Assembly: GCF_001983995.1 (NCBI RefSeq)
Contig: NZ_CP019450.1
Coordinates: 620,001 to 684,000, forward strand
DNA: 64,000 bases
Origin: Halioglobus japonicus
GTDB taxonomy: Bacteria; Pseudomonadota; Gammaproteobacteria; Pseudomonadales; Halieaceae
Reading direction: 5' to 3'
Made by a program: the position numbers and the translations under genes
Notes under the pieces: model-generated
Database searches by the model: none
What the model saw: only the letters and a program-made list of their open reading frames with translations
Told to the model about the DNA's origin: nothing
In this document: piece after piece, positions 1 through 9,607 of the stretch
How positions within the stretch are numbered: position 1 is the first letter of the stretch
How the letters are laid out: each line of letters opens with the position of its first letter

Positions 1-2
1 TA

Positions 3-1490
3 GATGCGGTGTACTACATCTTCAAAGCTGACCTAGCCGGGTTGGCGATCATGGGCGCCATGTGCGACGCGGTCAAGCGCGGCGTCGATATCCGCCTGAT
101 GGTCGACGCGATCGGCTCAATGACTCTGAGCAAGCGCTGGCTGCGGGCGCTACACAGTTGTGAACGGGAAGCCGGCTTTATTCGCAACAAGGCGGGAGAA
201 ATGACGACCCGGCGCGCGCGCATACAGGTCTTCCTATTCAATGCGCCTTCAAAGTCACCATTTACAGTCAACCGTCGCTCCCACGACAAATTGATGGTTG
301 TCGATGGTTTCGTACCAGAGATCGCCAAAGTCATTACTGGCGGACGCAATGTGTCGCTGTCTTACTACGGTATTAAAGAAGATGGGTCGCCCAACCCTGA
401 CACGTACAACGACGCTGAGATTTTACTACGCGCCAGGGATATGACAGAGCACCGCGAAACCGTTGGGGCGATCTCTGAAATCTACTTCAGCCTACTGTCA
501 CTCCATGAAACCAATCGGAGGATCCGCTCCCGACAGTTCATTACAGGATTAGACCTCTATACCAAACGACGCGAGCGATTTAAAGAATCACTCAATCAGC
601 TGAAGTCACTATCGCGCATCCAACCATACTTCGCAGACATGGAAGTCTACCTATCCGAAGACTGGCGAGACGCGGACGTACAGATAGCCCACGAGTTCGC
701 CAATCTGACCAATCGGAAAGTGATTACCGATGCCGCCAACAATCTCGCCAATAACCCGAACTCCATCATCTACCAGCTCGAACAGGTGCGTGAGCTTGAT
801 GACCGCACCCACATTCGAGTTGTCTCACCCTATCTGTTTCTCGCTAAATACTACGACAAGCAAGGCAATCTATTCCTAGACGAAGCCCAGCGGATACTTG
901 ACTGGCTTGCAGAGGCTCCAGAACACCGATACGAAATGATTACCAATTCTGTGCTCACCTCAGACAACGCGGCCGCGCAAGCCATTGTGGATATGGACAT
1001 GGCACCGCGCATGCTTTTGGGAAAAGACTACAAACACGTCTGGCAGCGCGAAGTGGGCGCAGATGAAACAAGTCACGAGCTAGTGGGCAGTGACACCTGG
1101 CTGAAGCTCGTCAATCACCCCCAGCTACAGATCTATGAAACCGGCAAGCTTGATGATGTAGCGCTCGGTGGTGACAAACATTACGGAAAACTGCACGCCA
1201 AGTACCTGATAGGCGACAAATACGGTTTTATCGGAACAGCCAACTTCGATCACCGGTCTCGATTATTCAACAACGAAATGGGTTTCTTGTTCGAGAGCGA
1301 AGGCCTTCGCCAGGACCTGATCGACGAGTTTGAGCGCTTGAAGAACGAATCCTACCTGTGGGGTTCACCCGAATGGCTGGAAATGCGGCGACAGGTTATA
1401 GAAGCGGGTGGTATGAAAGGCACTGCGGTGCGAAATCAGCGACGCATCTTTCGGACCCTGAGGGCCACGGGCCTTGAATATCAATTCTAG
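3..1490 (+). CDS. Phospholipase D-like / cardiolipin synthase-like protein, 5' partial
   Basis: The reading frame is open from the first bases of the window, so the true start lies upstream. Two HxK(x)4D phospholipase D motifs are visible: HDKLMVVD near residue 92 and HAKYLIGD near residue 396. The second is followed by GTANFDHRS, typical of the family. Proteins with two such motifs transfer or hydrolyse phosphatidyl groups at the membrane, for example in cardiolipin synthesis. Part of the first lobe is missing here. The gene is convergent with dnaN, with 32 bases between the stops, which is not the usual dnaN neighbourhood. The substrate cannot be told from the sequence. Confidence 0.8.
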   Translation, partial: DAVYYIFKADLAGLAIMGAMCDAVKRGVDIRLMVDAIGSMTLSKRWLRALHSCEREAGFIRNKAGEMTTRRARIQVFLFNAPSKSPFTVNRRSHDKLMVVDGFVPEIAKVITGGRNVSLSYYGIKEDGSPNPDTYNDAEILLRARDMTEHRETVGAISEIYFSLLSLHETNRRIRSRQFITGLDLYTKRRERFKESLNQLKSLSRIQPYFADMEVYLSEDWRDADVQIAHEFANLTNRKVITDAANNLANNPNSIIYQLEQVRELDDRTHIRVVSPYLFLAKYYDKQGNLFLDEAQRILDWLAEAPEHRYEMITNSVLTSDNAAAQAIVDMDMAPRMLLGKDYKHVWQREVGADETSHELVGSDTWLKLVNHPQLQIYETGKLDDVALGGDKHYGKLHAKYLIGDKYGFIGTANFDHRSRLFNNEMGFLFESEGLRQDLIDEFERLKNESYLWGSPEWLEMRRQVIEAGGMKGTAVRNQRRIFRTLRATGLEYQF

Positions 1491-1522
1491 ACCCGCGATG
1501 GGGCTGGATAGACTTGCGCCCG

Positions 1523-2626
1523 CTACAGCCTCATAGGCATTACCACGTAAACTGAGTCACCTTCGTCCGATTCCTCCAGCAATGCGCTGCTGTTGGCATC
1601 AGACAGTGACATTTTGATCTGCTCGCCGCTCAATACAGACAACACGTCCAGCAAATAACTGACGTTAAAGCCAATCTCCAGGGATTCACCCTGGTAATCC
1701 ACGGGCACGGCCTCTTCTGCTTCTTCCTGCTCGGGGTTGTTAGCCACAATATCCAGGCTATTGTCAGTCAGTTTCAGCCTGACGCCACGATACTTTTCGT
1801 TGGACAGAATCGCTGTACGGGTAAAGGCCTGGCGCAGTTCCAGACGAGATCCGAGCACTATCTTGTTCGGGTTGCGGGGCAATACCCGCTGATAATCCGG
1901 AAATTTGCCGTCTACCAGCTTGGAGGTAAAGGTAAACTCATTGGTAGTAGCGCGAATATGATTGCTGCCAATCACGATAGCGATATCTTCATCGTCTTCC
2001 ATTAACAGGCGCGCCATTTCCAACACACCCTTGCGTGGCAGAATCACCTGGGTGTCGTCATTGACCTGCACCGGCTCTGGTAGGGTGCACAGTGCCAGGC
2101 GGTGTCCATCGGTGGCCACAACACGCAGGCTCTGCTCCTTGAGCTCCCACAACATCCCGTTCAGGTAGTAGCGAACGTCCTGCTGCGCCATGGCAAAACC
2201 GGTGCGGTCGATCAGGCGCTTGAGCTGGCCCTGCTTAATCGTGAACTGGTGAGTTCCCATACTGTCTTCGACGTTAGGAAACTCCCGGGCCGGCAGGGTA
2301 GACAGAGTAAATCGGCTGCGGCCCGATTTAACAGTGACCTTGCAATCTTCAGCGGTGAAACTGATGTCACTGCCTTCCGGAAGTGATTTGCAGATATCCA
2401 CCAGTTTACGGGCAGGCACGGTAACTTCACCGGGTTCGCCTGCCGCCGGCAGCTGCACACGACCAACAAGCTCTACCTCTAGGTCAGTACCTGTCAGAGA
2501 CAGCCGGTCACCTTCGAGCTCCAATAACACATTGGCGAGAATAGGGAGAGTTTGACGGCGTTCTACCACGCCCGCCACAAGATTCAACGGCTTGATCAAT
2601 GCATCCCGTGAAATCGTGAATTTCAT
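1523..2626 (-). CDS. dnaN: DNA polymerase III beta subunit (sliding clamp)
   Basis: A 367-residue protein of the usual length for the ring-shaped clamp that tethers DNA polymerase III to DNA. It begins MKFTISRDALIKPLN, ends in YVVMPMRL, and contains the conserved LSNEKYRGVRL stretch. I chose the ATG at 2626 because homologues start at this MKF; an upstream in-frame start at 2650 would add eight unconserved residues. It lies 80 bases downstream of dnaA on the same strand and is probably co-transcribed with it. Unusually, recF and gyrB do not follow; a convergent phospholipase D-like gene does. Confidence 0.97.
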   Translation of the reverse strand: MKFTISRDALIKPLNLVAGVVERRQTLPILANVLLELEGDRLSLTGTDLEVELVGRVQLPAAGEPGEVTVPARKLVDICKSLPEGSDISFTAEDCKVTVKSGRSRFTLSTLPAREFPNVEDSMGTHQFTIKQGQLKRLIDRTGFAMAQQDVRYYLNGMLWELKEQSLRVVATDGHRLALCTLPEPVQVNDDTQVILPRKGVLEMARLLMEDDEDIAIVIGSNHIRATTNEFTFTSKLVDGKFPDYQRVLPRNPNKIVLGSRLELRQAFTRTAILSNEKYRGVRLKLTDNSLDIVANNPEQEEAEEAVPVDYQGESLEIGFNVSYLLDVLSVLSGEQIKMSLSDANSSALLEESDEGDSVYVVMPMRL

Positions 2627-2706
2627 ATGATTCGTTATTCCTTGGCCCAATCGGCGAACAATGCATTCGCGCTATTAAAAAACAAAACTTCCCATCTCTC
2701 TCACCC

Positions 2707-4251
2707 TCAGGTGGTGAGAGATCTCAGCAGGTTCTTATAATCTTCGCGAATATCAGAGTTAGTTTCACGAAGTTCTTTGATTTTACGACATGCGTGAAGA
2801 ACTGTCGTGTGATCTCTGCCACCAAAGCTGTCACCAATCTCAGGAAGGCTGTGATTTGTCAGCTCCTTGGCCAGCGCCATGGCGACCTGACGCGGCCGGG
2901 CAACGGAACGACTGCGGCGACGCGACATCAGATCGGCCACTTTAATCTTGTAATACTCAGCGACGGTGCGCTGAATATTATCCAGGCTCACTTGCTTGTC
3001 CTGCAGTGCGAGCAAATCCTTGAGACTGTCCTTGATCAGGTCAATATCGATGTCCCGACCTGTGAAGTGAGCACTTGCTATCACCCTTTTCAGCGCACCT
3101 TCGAGCTCCCGTACATTGGATCTGACACGCTGGGCAATGAAGAATGCGGCATCAGGCGACAGATCAACCCGCGCCTGATTGGCCTTTTTCATCAGAATCG
3201 CCACCCGCGTTTCCAGCTCCGGTGGTTCAACGGCTACCGTAAGCCCCCAACCAAAGCGCGACTTCAAACGCTCCTCAAGTCCATCGATCTCCTTGGGATA
3301 ACGATCGCAGGTGAGAATCATCTGCTGGCCGCCTTCCAACAAGGCATTAAAGGTGTGGAAAAATTCTTCCTGAGAACGATCTTTCTTGGCGAAAAACTGA
3401 ATGTCATCGATGAGCAAGGCATCCACCGACCGGTAATAGCGCTTGAAATCACTGATTGCATTCAACTGCAGTGCCTTGACCATATCGGCGACAAAACGCT
3501 CGGAGTGCAGATAGACAATTTTGGCATCCGGCTTTTGCTGACGCAGCGCATTGCCTACCGCGTGCATCAGGTGCGTCTTGCCGAGACCGACACCGCCATA
3601 AAGAAACAGCGGGTTGTAAGAATCGCCGGGATTTTCCGCCACCTGACGCGCCGCAGCCAATGCCAGCTGGTTTGATTTACCCTCCACAAAGTTGGTGAAA
3701 GTGTAATTTTCCACCAGACCATTTTGATGCTGCAGTGATCCGGCTATTTCGGATTGCCGTGCCGGATTCTGAGCCGGTTCGCTTACAGCCGCTTTGACGC
3801 CGTCAGGGTTACGCGAAACCGCAAAGCCAGACACAGCGGGGGCCATGTCGCTACTGGGCGGGGGCGTAAATGCTGCAGGTGTGGCTGGCGCTGGCGTCTC
3901 TTGAATCGGTTGTGGTCGACTTGCCGGCACAACTGGGTCTGCAGACATGCTCATAGACGCCCGCGCCACACGAGGCTGTTCCACTGCTACCCGTTCAGGC
4001 ACTGGCCGACCCGCGCCGATCTCAAGCACCACGTCCAGCTGGTTGCTCGGCTCTAACTCACTTACCAACTCGGCGATCCGAGTTGCGAATTTATCGGATA
4101 CGAAATCTTTAATAAAACGATTGGGCGCAAACAGGGTGAGACTCTGTCCGTCCGTTGAGGCCTCTAAAGGCCGAATCCAGGTATTAAACTGCTGCGAAGG
4201 CAATTCGTCTTGCAGCCGGTCGATACACTGTTGCCAAACTACTCCAGGCAA
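2707..4251 (-). CDS. dnaA: Chromosomal replication initiator DnaA
   Basis: Initiator ATPase that binds DnaA boxes at oriC and opens the origin. Domain I starts with [20 protein letters not shown], followed by a Pro/Ala-rich linker (about 85-165). The AAA+ domain carries GGVGLGKT (about 219-226) and LLIDDIQFF, and the C-terminal DNA-binding domain has the signature [16 protein letters not shown] prefer a TTG start at 4251: it is preceded by AAGGGGA at good spacing and gives 514 residues starting where homologues start. An ATG at 4296 adds 15 unconserved residues and lacks a Shine-Dalgarno sequence. A short inverted repeat (2698-2720) overlaps the stop codon. Confidence 0.97.
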   Translation of the reverse strand: MPGVVWQQCIDRLQDELPSQQFNTWIRPLEASTDGQSLTLFAPNRFIKDFVSDKFATRIAELVSELEPSNQLDVVLEIGAGRPVPERVAVEQPRVARASMSMSADPVVPASRPQPIQETPAPATPAAFTPPPSSDMAPAVSGFAVSRNPDGVKAAVSEPAQNPARQSEIAGSLQHQNGLVENYTFTNFVEGKSNQLALAAARQVAENPGDSYNPLFLYGGVGLGKTHLMHAVGNALRQQKPDAKIVYLHSERFVADMVKALQLNAISDFKRYYRSVDALLIDDIQFFAKKDRSQEEFFHTFNALLEGGQQMILTCDRYPKEIDGLEERLKSRFGWGLTVAVEPPELETRVAILMKKANQARVDLSPDAAFFIAQRVRSNVRELEGALKRVIASAHFTGRDIDIDLIKDSLKDLLALQDKQVSLDNIQRTVAEYYKIKVADLMSRRRSRSVARPRQVAMALAKELTNHSLPEIGDSFGGRDHTTVLHACRKIKELRETNSDIREDYKNLLRSLTT

Positions 4252-4296
4252 AGCTATCCCCTTAAAGCGAGGCCCAATGCCGCGCCTTTCTATCAT

Positions 4297-4753
4297 CAGA
4301 AGTATATAAAAACGTTATTTTAGCCAAGCATCAGAGCCGCCTGGCGGTCAAAGAATAATAGCGCCACGTGCGCCACTTATCCACAACAATTTTTAGAGGA
4401 TAAATTTTTTAAAAATGTATATATTTCAATCACTTATTAATGGTTAGATTATTTTTTAACCAAGGTGGTTGGAAATAGTTTTTATAAGTTTTTCTGTGGA
4501 TAACCTGTCTATTTATTATGCAAAAAGTGTGAGCTGATGGCGCTACCCCAGTACTGGCGCGGGATTGCCAATCAATCCAGGTTTCGGCGCTCTGCAAGCT
4601 TTTTAGCGCGCTCGCGACACCCGGAAAATTACCAAGCAATAGATTGAATTAACCACGCCATTTCAATAGAATACCCCACCTTTTTTCGGCCAGACCAAAG
4701 CAAGTCGGTCCGGCCTAATCTTCTTTCATATATATAGATATTGGATTGCAGTC
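4297..4753. other. oriC: dnaA-rpmH intergenic replication origin
   Basis: About 450 bases with no supportable gene between divergent dnaA and rpmH, the Pseudomonas-type position of oriC. Two perfect DnaA boxes face each other: TTATCCACA at 4377-4385 and its complement at 4495-4503. Between and beside them lies a very AT-rich stretch (about 4389-4495) suited to be the unwinding element. Genes on both sides point away from this region. The right part also carries the rpmH promoter. Assignment rests on position, boxes and AT content; no skew was computed. Confidence 0.85.
4644..4672 (+). promoter_or_regulatory. Putative sigma-70 promoter of rpmH-rnpA
   Basis: TTGAAT at 4644-4649, a 17-base spacer and TAGAAT at 4667-4672 form a near-consensus promoter about 80 bases before the rpmH ATG. 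It would drive rpmH, rnpA, yidD and probably yidC. Confidence 0.55.
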
Positions 4754-4888
4754 ATGAAAAGAACATTCCAGCCCAGCGTACTCAAGCGCAAGCGTACTCA
4801 CGGTTTCCGCTCCCGCATGGCGACCAAAGGTGGTCGCGCGGTTTTGAACCGTCGCCGTGCCAAGGGCCGCAAGGTCCTGTCCGCTTAA
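4754..4888 (+). CDS. rpmH: 50S ribosomal protein L34
   Basis: A 44-residue, highly basic protein beginning [19 protein letters not shown] and ending AKGRKVLSA, which is the complete L34 family sequence and length. It is a component of the large ribosomal subunit. Its place between oriC and rnpA is conserved in nearly all bacteria. It is translated from an ATG and followed after 14 bases by rnpA. Confidence 0.98.
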   Translation: MKRTFQPSVLKRKRTHGFRSRMATKGGRAVLNRRRAKGRKVLSA

Positions 4889-4902
4889 GGATTTGGCCCT
4901 GA

Positions 4903-5286
4903 GTGGGCAGTCAAACGGCCAGCGCCAGTTTCGGCAAAGCCAAGCGCCTACTCAATGCCAGGGACTATAGCCGAGTATTTGACGGCGCTGAGGCCAGAGC
5001 CTCACACAAGCATTTACTGCTCCTGGCAAAAAGCAATAACGAACCCGGGCATCGCCTGGGTTTAGTTATAGCTAAAAAAAATGTACGTCTTGCTGTACAG
5101 CGCAATAGAATCAAGCGCATTGCCAGAGAAGTGTTCCGCCAACTCCCCGACGCTGAACAGCACCTCGATGTAGTGCTACTCGCCAGGCGAGGCCTGGATC
5201 AGTTGGATAACGCAGAGCTATCCTCTATATTGCAGCAGCAATGGCAGAAACTCATTCGCCGTACTTCCGACCGCCGAGATTCCTAA
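4903..5286 (+). CDS. rnpA: Ribonuclease P protein component
   Basis: A 127-residue basic protein, the protein subunit that helps RNase P RNA cleave 5' leaders from pre-tRNA. The family motif region reads [22 protein letters not shown], closely matching the RNR signature of RnpA. The start is GTG at 4903, with AAGGA overlapping the rpmH stop serving as ribosome binding site at rather long spacing. Its TAA overlaps the ATG of yidD by one base (TAATG), so the two genes are translationally coupled. Confidence 0.96.
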   Translation: MGSQTASASFGKAKRLLNARDYSRVFDGAEARASHKHLLLLAKSNNEPGHRLGLVIAKKNVRLAVQRNRIKRIAREVFRQLPDAEQHLDVVLLARRGLDQLDNAELSSILQQQWQKLIRRTSDRRDS

Positions 5287-5534
5287 TGCGCCGCCTCTTT
5301 ATACAGCTCATCTCCTGTTACAAGCTGCTGCTGAGCCCGTTTCTTGGCCATCACTGTCGTTTTTACCCGACCTGTTCCAGCTATGCCCAGGAGGCAATCG
5401 CTGAATACGGGGTTCTGAAGGGCTGCTACCTGGCGCTTCGCCGACTCGGTAAATGCCACCCCTGGCACGAAGGCGGTATTGACCCGGTCCCGCCGCGGGA
5501 TTCCAAACAACCCTGCTGTCACCACAGTCACTAA
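5286..5534 (+). CDS. yidD: Membrane protein insertion efficiency factor YidD
   Basis: An 82-residue protein with the family core: [15 protein letters not shown], then [14 protein letters not shown]. It begins with a hydrophobic or amphipathic stretch ([18 protein letters not shown]) that associates with the inner membrane. YidD assists YidC-mediated insertion and sits between rnpA and yidC as usual. The ATG at 5286 overlaps the rnpA stop; a longer in-frame start at 5241 lies inside rnpA and is not conserved. A run of Cys and His residues closes the protein. Confidence 0.94.
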   Translation: MRRLFIQLISCYKLLLSPFLGHHCRFYPTCSSYAQEAIAEYGVLKGCYLALRRLGKCHPWHEGGIDPVPPRDSKQPCCHHSH

Positions 5535-5547
5535 CCCAGAGATCAAC

Positions 5548-7245
5548 ATGGATCTGCAACGCTCACTACTTATAGGCGCTATCGCCGTACTTTCTTTCAT
5601 GCTTCTCACTGAGTGGGTGGCTTTCAAAGACGAGAGAGAAAGCAGCCGACTCCCAGATACCACACGCATTCTCAACAGCGATGCCTCATCTGACCAGGAA
5701 ATGCCTACAGCGCCCGCACTGAGCGAGGCCGCGGGTGAAGACGATATTCCCACTGCGCCGGCACTCGATCAGGCTTCGAAAGACGTCCCGGCTACGACTA
5801 CTGACTCCGGTAATATCATCCAGGTTCACACCGACAGCCTGCAGGTAGCCATTGATCTCAACGGTGGCGACATCATCGAGCTGGCGCTGCCACGCCACCT
5901 GGCCGATATCGACGATCCCAACAGCGCTTTCGTCCTGCTCGAACAAAACGAGCGCCGCATTTACGTCGCCCAAAGTGGTCTGATTGGGCAGGATGGTATC
6001 GACAGCAACGGCCGCGCACTGTTTACCGCCAGTGCTGAACGCTTCGAAATGACCGACAGCGATGACAAGCTCGCTGTCGACCTGGTGTGGCAAGGCGATA
6101 ATGGTGTAAAAGTCACCAAACGCTTCACATTCACCCGCGGTGACTACCTCGTTAACGTGGACTACCTGATTGAAAACGGTTCCGACACGCGCTGGCAGGC
6201 TAACCTGTTCGGCCAGATCAAGCGCGACAGCACTGTCGCTCCCTCAGCCAGCGCTTCAGGTATGGGCATGCAACCGTTCCTAGGTGCAGCGCTGACCCAA
6301 CCCGAAGAACGCTTTACCAAGTTCACCTTTGAGGACATGGCAGAAGAGCCCTTCAAGGCTCAGCTTCCCGCGGGTTGGATTGCCATGCTGCAGCATTATT
6401 TCCTCAGCGCCTGGGTGCCCAACCAGGAGCAGTCACATACCTACAGCACGCGTGTGACCCGTTCCGGTTTCAATATCGCCGGCTTTACCAGCCCGGCTAT
6501 CACCCTGGACCCCGGCCAGAACGGTCAGGTAGGTGCGGGTTTCTGGGCCGGTCCGAAAGATCAGTACCGACTCAAGGAGATCTCTCCCTACCTTGATCTG
6601 GTGGTCGACTATGGCTGGCTGTGGTGGATTGCCCAGCCGCTGTTCTGGCTACTGACCAAGATGTACGCACTGGTGGGCAACTGGGGCGGCGCCATTATTC
6701 TTCTGACCCTGTTGGTGAAAGCCGCCTTCTTCAAGCTGTCTGCTACCAGTTACAAGTCCATGGCACGCATGCGCAAAGTACAGCCCAAGATGCTCGAAAT
6801 CCGCGAGATGTATGCCGACGACAAACAAAAGCAATCCCAGGCCATGATGGACCTGTACCGCAAGGAAAAGGTCAATCCCATGGGCGGCTGTCTGCCCATT
6901 CTGGTTCAGATGCCGGTGTTTATCGCCTTGTATTGGGTGTTAATGGAGAGCGTTGAATTGCGCCATGCGCCATTTGCCCTCTGGATTAACGACCTGTCAG
7001 TGATGGACCCGTACTTTGTGCTGCCCATTCTCATGGGCGCCAGCATGTGGTTTATGCAGAAGCTGAACCCACCGCCCACGGATCCCATGCAAGCCAAGAT
7101 CATGCAGTGGCTGCCGATTGTTTTCACATTCTTCTTCCTGTGGTTCCCCGCAGGCCTGGTACTGTACTGGGTAGTGAACAACCTTCTGTCTATGGCACAG
7201 CAGTACGTGATTACACGCCAGATCGAAAAAGGCGACATCGCCTGA
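5548..7245 (+). CDS. yidC: Membrane protein insertase YidC
   Basis: A 565-residue inner-membrane insertase that acts with SecYEG or alone to insert and fold membrane proteins, including F0 subunits such as those encoded downstream. The N-terminal transmembrane helix (MDLQRSLLIGAIAVLSFML) is followed by a large periplasmic beta domain (about 60-330). The C-terminal five-helix core carries KMYALVGNWGGAIILLTLLV, MGGCLPILVQMPVFIALYW and the final LYWVVNNLLSMAQQ. The ATG at 5548 was chosen because it gives the canonical first helix; the frame extends further upstream inside yidD. Confidence 0.97.
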   Translation: MDLQRSLLIGAIAVLSFMLLTEWVAFKDERESSRLPDTTRILNSDASSDQEMPTAPALSEAAGEDDIPTAPALDQASKDVPATTTDSGNIIQVHTDSLQVAIDLNGGDIIELALPRHLADIDDPNSAFVLLEQNERRIYVAQSGLIGQDGIDSNGRALFTASAERFEMTDSDDKLAVDLVWQGDNGVKVTKRFTFTRGDYLVNVDYLIENGSDTRWQANLFGQIKRDSTVAPSASASGMGMQPFLGAALTQPEERFTKFTFEDMAEEPFKAQLPAGWIAMLQHYFLSAWVPNQEQSHTYSTRVTRSGFNIAGFTSPAITLDPGQNGQVGAGFWAGPKDQYRLKEISPYLDLVVDYGWLWWIAQPLFWLLTKMYALVGNWGGAIILLTLLVKAAFFKLSATSYKSMARMRKVQPKMLEIREMYADDKQKQSQAMMDLYRKEKVNPMGGCLPILVQMPVFIALYWVLMESVELRHAPFALWINDLSVMDPYFVLPILMGASMWFMQKLNPPPTDPMQAKIMQWLPIVFTFFFLWFPAGLVLYWVVNNLLSMAQQYVITRQIEKGDIA

Positions 7246-7288
7246 TTCCTTTCGCCCCGGTCCTCGCCGGGGCGCTATACTCTGCCGA

Positions 7289-8670
7289 ATGAACGCCAGC
7301 TCACAGCTCGACGGAGACACCATTGTTGCTATTGCCACCGCCCCGGACGCGGAGGCGTAGGCATTATTCGGCTATCCGGCGGCAAGGCACTCGACATTGC
7401 CCAGGCGATAACGCAGCTTAAACTCTCCCCTCGTCACGCCCATTTCTGTCAGTTTCGCAGCCGCGAAGGCCAAGTGCTCGATACCGGCGTTGCCCTGTAT
7501 TTTCCCGGGCCGAACTCCTTTACCGGTGAGACCGTTGTGGAACTACAGGGACACGGTGGTCCGGTTATCCTCGATTTACTCGTCGGCACTTGCATCGCCC
7601 ACGGGGCGAGACAGGCAAGGCCTGGGGAATTCTCTGAGCGCGCCTTCCTCAATGACAAGATGGACCTCGCCCAGGCTGAAGCCATCGCCGACCTCATCAA
7701 TAGCACCACCGAACACGCAGCGCTCAATGCGACACGCTCACTGCAGGGCGAGTTCTCCGCACAGATCGACGCCCTGGTGCAGAAAGTCACTGCCCTGAGA
7801 GTGTACGTGGAAGCGGCTATCGACTTTCCCGAAGAGGAGATCGATTTCATCGGCGACGGCCAGGTCCGCGAACAATTGCTTGGCATTATTAAACAATTGG
7901 ACAAAGTCCGCGCTGCTGCCCGTCAGGGCACCTTGATCCAGGAAGGCATGAAGCTGGTTATTGCGGGCAAACCCAATGCCGGCAAATCCAGCCTGCTGAA
8001 TGCGTTGTCAGGGCAGGACACTGCGATTGTAACGCCTATCGAGGGAACTACCCGCGACGTGCTACGCGAACGGATTCAGGTAGATGGACTGCCGCTACAC
8101 ATCGTCGACACCGCAGGGCTGCGCGACAGTGGCGACGCCGTTGAGCAGGAAGGCATACGCAGGGCCTGGTCAGAAATGGAAAGCGCCGACCGGATCCTGC
8201 TGGTGGTTGACGGCGCCGACTCTGGCCACAACAACGATGACCCGGGAGTCATATGGCCTGAGATCAGCGAGCACTTGACCCGCACTATCCCGGTGACGGT
8301 GATTCACAATAAGTGTGATCTCAGCAATCGGCCGATAGGCATTAGCGAAAGCCAGGGTCGCACTGTCATCGAGCTCTCCGCCCGCACCGGCGATGGGATG
8401 TCTCTGCTGAGAGAACACCTCAAAGACTGTATGGGCTACAGCGCCGTCAACGAAGGCAGCTTCAGCGCACGCAGACGTCACCTGGCGGCCCTGGACCAAG
8501 CGGCAGACGCACTGGCCACAGGCCGCTATCAACTGGAAAACGCTGGCGCCGGAGAGTTATTGGCTGAAGACCTGCGCCTATGTCAGGACGCCCTGGGCGA
8601 AATTACCGGCAAAGTCACCTCCGACCAGTTACTCGGTGAGATTTTTTCCAGCTTCTGTATTGGCAAATGA
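7289..8670 (+). CDS. mnmE: tRNA modification GTPase MnmE, frameshifted as assembled
   Basis: MnmE works with MnmG to make the cmnm5 modification at U34 of certain tRNAs. The frame starting at 7289 reads [20 protein letters not shown] and then hits a TAG. The frame resumes as [13 protein letters not shown] if one G is added in CCCCGGACGC (7341-7350). The rest is intact: G1 motif [10 protein letters not shown]3 DTAG, G4 NKCD, and the C-terminal CIGK with the catalytic Cys. Total length is 1382 bases, 3n+2; restoring one base gives 460 residues, the normal size. A consensus error is more likely than real loss. The intact downstream part alone would begin at 7474. Confidence 0.9.
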
Positions 8671-9091
8671 TCCAGCGTTTATCCACACATCTTCCCCTCC
8701 CTGCCCACAAGCTATGAATGAACAGCGTTTTACCCACAAACTACGCACATATCTGCAACGCGTTCTTAAGGTGCTCGACGAGCATGAACAACGGCAGTGA
8801 ATAAAACTTTGATGACTGTGGGAGGAAAGGTGAATAACAACGCGGCTTTTTCTGTTGACGCTGTCGCGTCGATTTTTACCCAGAACTCATCACCGGGCTT
8901 TCAACGCCTGCTCACCAGTTAACACAGCGTTTATCGTTAGGCTTATCATCTCTGTAAATTATTGATTTATATAAATATAAAGGAGTTAATCACAGGTCTG
9001 GACGCCCCTAATAATTACAACAACAACAATCCTATATATACATATCAATACATATATATCTTTATATTCTTATATTCAGACAGGGCACGTT
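8671..9091. other. AT-rich intergenic region with DnaA-box-like sequences downstream of mnmE
   Basis: About 420 bases without a convincing gene. The left half has a perfect DnaA box TTATCCACA (8679-8687) and a one-mismatch copy TTACCCACA near 8729. The right half (about 8940-9075) is extremely AT-rich with TATATA runs. This is the location of oriC in Vibrio, Shewanella and E. coli relatives (between mnmE and mnmG), so it may be a second or ancestral origin-like site. A 28-codon reading frame at about 8714-8800 is not supported by anything else. Confidence 0.4.
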
Positions 9092-9390
9092 TTACTCAAA
9101 TTCATAACCGTTCCCGACCATCATGTATGCCTCTGCAGGCGTGCTTGCTCTTCCCAGAGCCTGGTTTCTAACAGGTAAGTGCCCGTATAGCCTGACGATT
9201 TCCCGGCGCCGTTCTGCCAGCGCCTGAAAACTTTCAAGTAACGGTTGCTGATCGATGGGCACTCGAACGAGGTGAGTGTCGAACCAGGCGAGTCCAACAT
9301 CATGCCAGTCCAAGGACTCCATATTGCTGAGACACATCACTACGGCCAACTGTTGCGCAATCGGTGTACGACGCAGGGCTGATGGGCCTG
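9092..9390 (-). pseudogene. DUF924-family protein, C-terminal remnant
   Basis: The minus-strand frame reads ...VVMCLSNMESLDWHDVGLAWF... and later RRREIVRLYGHLPVRNQALGR, then STPAE. This matches the C-terminal half of DUF924 proteins, whose usual pattern is HRDII.RFG.FPHRN..LGR.ST. A full member has about 180-200 residues; only about 95 remain, and no start or N-terminal half is present before the sequence turns into a dehydrogenase remnant on the other strand. Function of the family is unknown. I see it as a truncated relic. Confidence 0.55.
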
Positions 9391-9555
9391 GAGGTCGATG
9401 ATAAATATGGCGGTGTGGTAGGCGGCCTCGATGAAGACACCGGCATGTTAAGCCTGTGGCGCACCACGCGAGCTATGCGCATTGCGCCGATTAACAATGA
9501 AATGGTGCTGAACTATATTGCCCAGCACGGTTTGGGCATGCAGCGCTCGTACTAG
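9352..9555 (+). pseudogene. Acyl-CoA dehydrogenase, C-terminal remnant
   Basis: The last about 65 codons of a frame ending in RIAPINNEMVLNYIAQHGLG and QRSY resemble the C-terminal tail of FadE-like acyl-CoA dehydrogenases (pattern RI.P..NEM.LN.I....LGLPRSY). The flavin-binding and catalytic parts are absent. Its 5' side fuses into the DUF924 remnant on the opposite strand, which suggests a deletion junction near 9340-9390. Recognition is by the tail motif only, so the family call is moderate. Confidence 0.4.
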
Positions 9556-9607
9556 CGCTGGGGGTCGCAGGTAAGCCACAGGATGTGGCCTACCTGAGTG
9601 AAGTGCG

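Noticed and set aside
4430..4639. Small minus-strand frame within oriC
   Set aside because: It overlaps the DnaA box and AT-rich core and has no homology or ribosome binding site that I can see.
7341..7350. Programmed frameshifting in mnmE
   Set aside because: No slippery heptamer or downstream pseudoknot is evident, and the other two housekeeping frameshifts share only a missing G.
8962..9171. Small plus-strand frame rich in Ile, Tyr and Asn
   Set aside because: Its composition simply reflects the TATATA-rich stretch; no conserved features.
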